This document shows, one piece after another, positions 63,014 to 64,000 of a stretch of 64,000 nt of DNA. The notes beneath the pieces are model-generated. The model had not been told where the DNA came from. It was given only the letters and a program-made list of their open reading frames with translations, and did no database searches. The stretch's first letter is position 1. The number at the start of each line of letters is the position of its first letter. The position numbers and the translations under genes were made by a program. Source of the stretch: CAZNXJ01 sp964577115 (GTDB taxonomy: Bacteria > Planctomycetota > Planctomycetia > Pirellulales > Pirellulaceae); contig CAZNXJ010000004.1 in the NCBI GenBank assembly GCA_964577115.1, positions 1 to 64,000 on the forward strand, in the 5' to 3' direction.

Positions 63014-63697
63014 ATGCTGAAACTGGTTCCTCGCCTCCCTGGTGCCCCGCAGGACGCGGCGTCACACGAAGTCCGTGAATACTACGATGCACTGTTCCAG
63101 CAGTTGCTTTCCCATTTCGGCAGCTTCGAGGCCGAACCGCGCGCGATCGGCGTCACGAGCTGCGCGCGGGGCGAAGGCGTCACGACCGTCTGCGTCAACC
63201 TGGCCGCCAGTGCTGCCCATCAGCTCAATCGGCCCGTCCTTCTGATCGAAACCGACGCCCGCCGCGACCGAAATAGCTACACGATCACCGGCCGACCAAC
63301 GACGGGCCTCTTTGACGTCCTGCTGGGCAAGGCCGACGTGAAGACGTGCCTCCAGACAACCGATTTCCCGAACGTGTTCGCGCTCGGCACCGGCATCCAT
63401 ATGGCCCGCGGTGCAACGCGTTATCCGAAGAACACGTTCGTCAAACTCTTACAAGAGCTCAAAGCCGATTACGACCTGATCGTAGTCGACCTTCCGCATG
63501 CCCACGAACTGACCGACTGCTTTTCCATCTGCGGTCTGGTCGACGGCGTGCTGCTAGTGATCGAAGCCGAAAATGTCCGCACCCAGGTCGCTCGGCGCGC
63601 GAAAGACCTGCTCGTCCAAGCCGACGCGAACCTGTTGGGCGTTGTTTACAACAAGCGCCAAAACCACGTACCCGACTGGCTTTATAGACGTTTGTAA
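63014..63697 (+). CDS. CpsD/CapB-like ATPase (BY-kinase relative) with degenerate Walker A
   Basis: 227 residues, AGGA 8 bases upstream. TSCARGEGVTTVCVNLAAS is the Walker A region: the usual EGKST reads EGVTT, so Val56 replaces the nucleotide-binding Lys. Walker A' reads LIETDARRD instead of LIDxDxR. Walker B VVDLPHA and the C-terminal VYNKRQNHVPDWLYRRL are family-typical. There is no C-terminal Tyr cluster for autophosphorylation. It probably interacts with the Wzz protein but may not be a kinase. Confidence 0.85.
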   Translation: MLKLVPRLPGAPQDAASHEVREYYDALFQQLLSHFGSFEAEPRAIGVTSCARGEGVTTVCVNLAASAAHQLNRPVLLIETDARRDRNSYTITGRPTTGLFDVLLGKADVKTCLQTTDFPNVFALGTGIHMARGATRYPKNTFVKLLQELKADYDLIVVDLPHAHELTDCFSICGLVDGVLLVIEAENVRTQVARRAKDLLVQADANLLGVVYNKRQNHVPDWLYRRL

Positions 63698-63729
63698 TCG
63701 ACGGCGGGCCGCTGCGACGCCTTCGCTCC

Positions 63730-64000
63730 ATGGTGCCCGCTGGCAACGAGTTCTACTGCACACCTATGACGCTCCACTCATTCTTTCAGAAGTTACCTCG
63801 TCCCGGATCCCTCACGCTTGGCCGGCGCGCTCGTCATGGCGGCGATCGGCTGCTTGACGACGAGCAACTGCGGGCTGCGCTGTATCGCGAGCGCATGCGT
63901 GCAGACCGCACCGGAGGCATGTTCGCGTTCGTCGTGTTTCACGCCGATTCGGCCGCCACGCTGGGGGAACTGGCCGATCGGCTCGCTCGTCGCCTGCGCT
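63730..64000 (+). CDS. Partial gene in the exopolysaccharide locus, 3' end outside window
   Basis: The frame is open from ATG 63730 (or ATG 63766) to the window edge without a stop. The N-terminal ~90 residues include LLDDEQLRAALYRERMRADRTGG and FAFVVFHADS, like the head of planctomycete sugar-transferase proteins of exopolysaccharide loci as I recall, but the decisive domain lies outside. The 5' neighbour ends at 63697. Confidence 0.5.
   Translation, partial: MVPAGNEFYCTPMTLHSFFQKLPRPGSLTLGRRARHGGDRLLDDEQLRAALYRERMRADRTGGMFAFVVFHADSAATLGELADRLARRLR

Noticed and set aside
1..64000. CRISPR arrays, tRNA, rRNA, insertion sequences, prophage genes
   Set aside because: I looked for direct-repeat arrays, cloverleaf sequences, transposase or integrase motifs and saw none.

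Overview
The window is GC-rich bacterial chromosome and most resembles a planctomycete of the Pirellulales type. The evidence is a membrane-bound-dehydrogenase/PVC-type heme protein pair, two tiny lipoproteins of a kind I recall from planctomycetes, a D-aminoacylase-type and DUF885 peptidase group, and a TopA whose C-terminal repeats lack zinc-finger cysteines. I see no insertion sequence, prophage, CRISPR array, rRNA or tRNA. Coding is dense; most neighbours are a few bases apart or overlap by 4 to 8 bases.

Left part (1-10.8 kb): the 3' end of glgB faces a large membrane-anchored SurA/PpiD-like protein with a 160-residue acidic insert. Then come topA on the plus strand and trpS-acpS, pyrD, a 72-residue lipoprotein and an HU-family protein on the minus strand. 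The HU gene has a good sigma-70-like promoter.

Cofactor run (10.3-20.4 kb, minus strand): a DUF309 protein, a LON-substrate-domain protein, folE, two membrane proteins, a 990-residue FAD/Fe-S oxidase, moaD, moaE, moaA, a class V aminotransferase (cysteine desulfurase family) and a YkgJ cysteine-cluster protein. It links GTP-derived pterin chemistry (folate and molybdopterin) with a possible sulfur donor for MoaD.

Middle (20.6-33.8 kb): nth and dcd; a 378-residue helix-turn-helix protein behind a structured leader; a D-aminoacylase/renal-dipeptidase fusion that has lost its first metal motif; a DUF885 peptidase; a DUF3754 protein; a HAD protein lacking catalytic acids; a small lipoprotein; an intact D-aminoacylase-type hydrolase; and a CPBP membrane protease.

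Central metabolism and envelope (33.8-55.4 kb): aceF, aceE and lpd form a pyruvate dehydrogenase set, followed by rpsD, an App1-like phosphatase, a giant MscK-type channel and a lipoprotein carrying exact 33-bp and 36-bp tandem repeats. Next are a PVC dehydrogenase and a cytochrome encoded as two overlapping genes, a fucose-isomerase-like protein and a TrkH/TrkA potassium system.

Right part (55.4-64 kb): E1alpha and E1beta of a TPP-dependent dehydrogenase are followed by an E2-like protein with neither the lipoyl lysine nor the catalytic histidine motif. I regard this as the most unusual gene set. After a DSD1-type PLP enzyme lies an apparent small RNA (promoter, two hairpins sharing the loop CCTGCCCC, T-tract), then an orphan MalK-type ATPase. 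The window ends in an exopolysaccharide locus: a Wzz/GumC-like protein, a CpsD-like ATPase without the Walker lysine, and the start of another gene.
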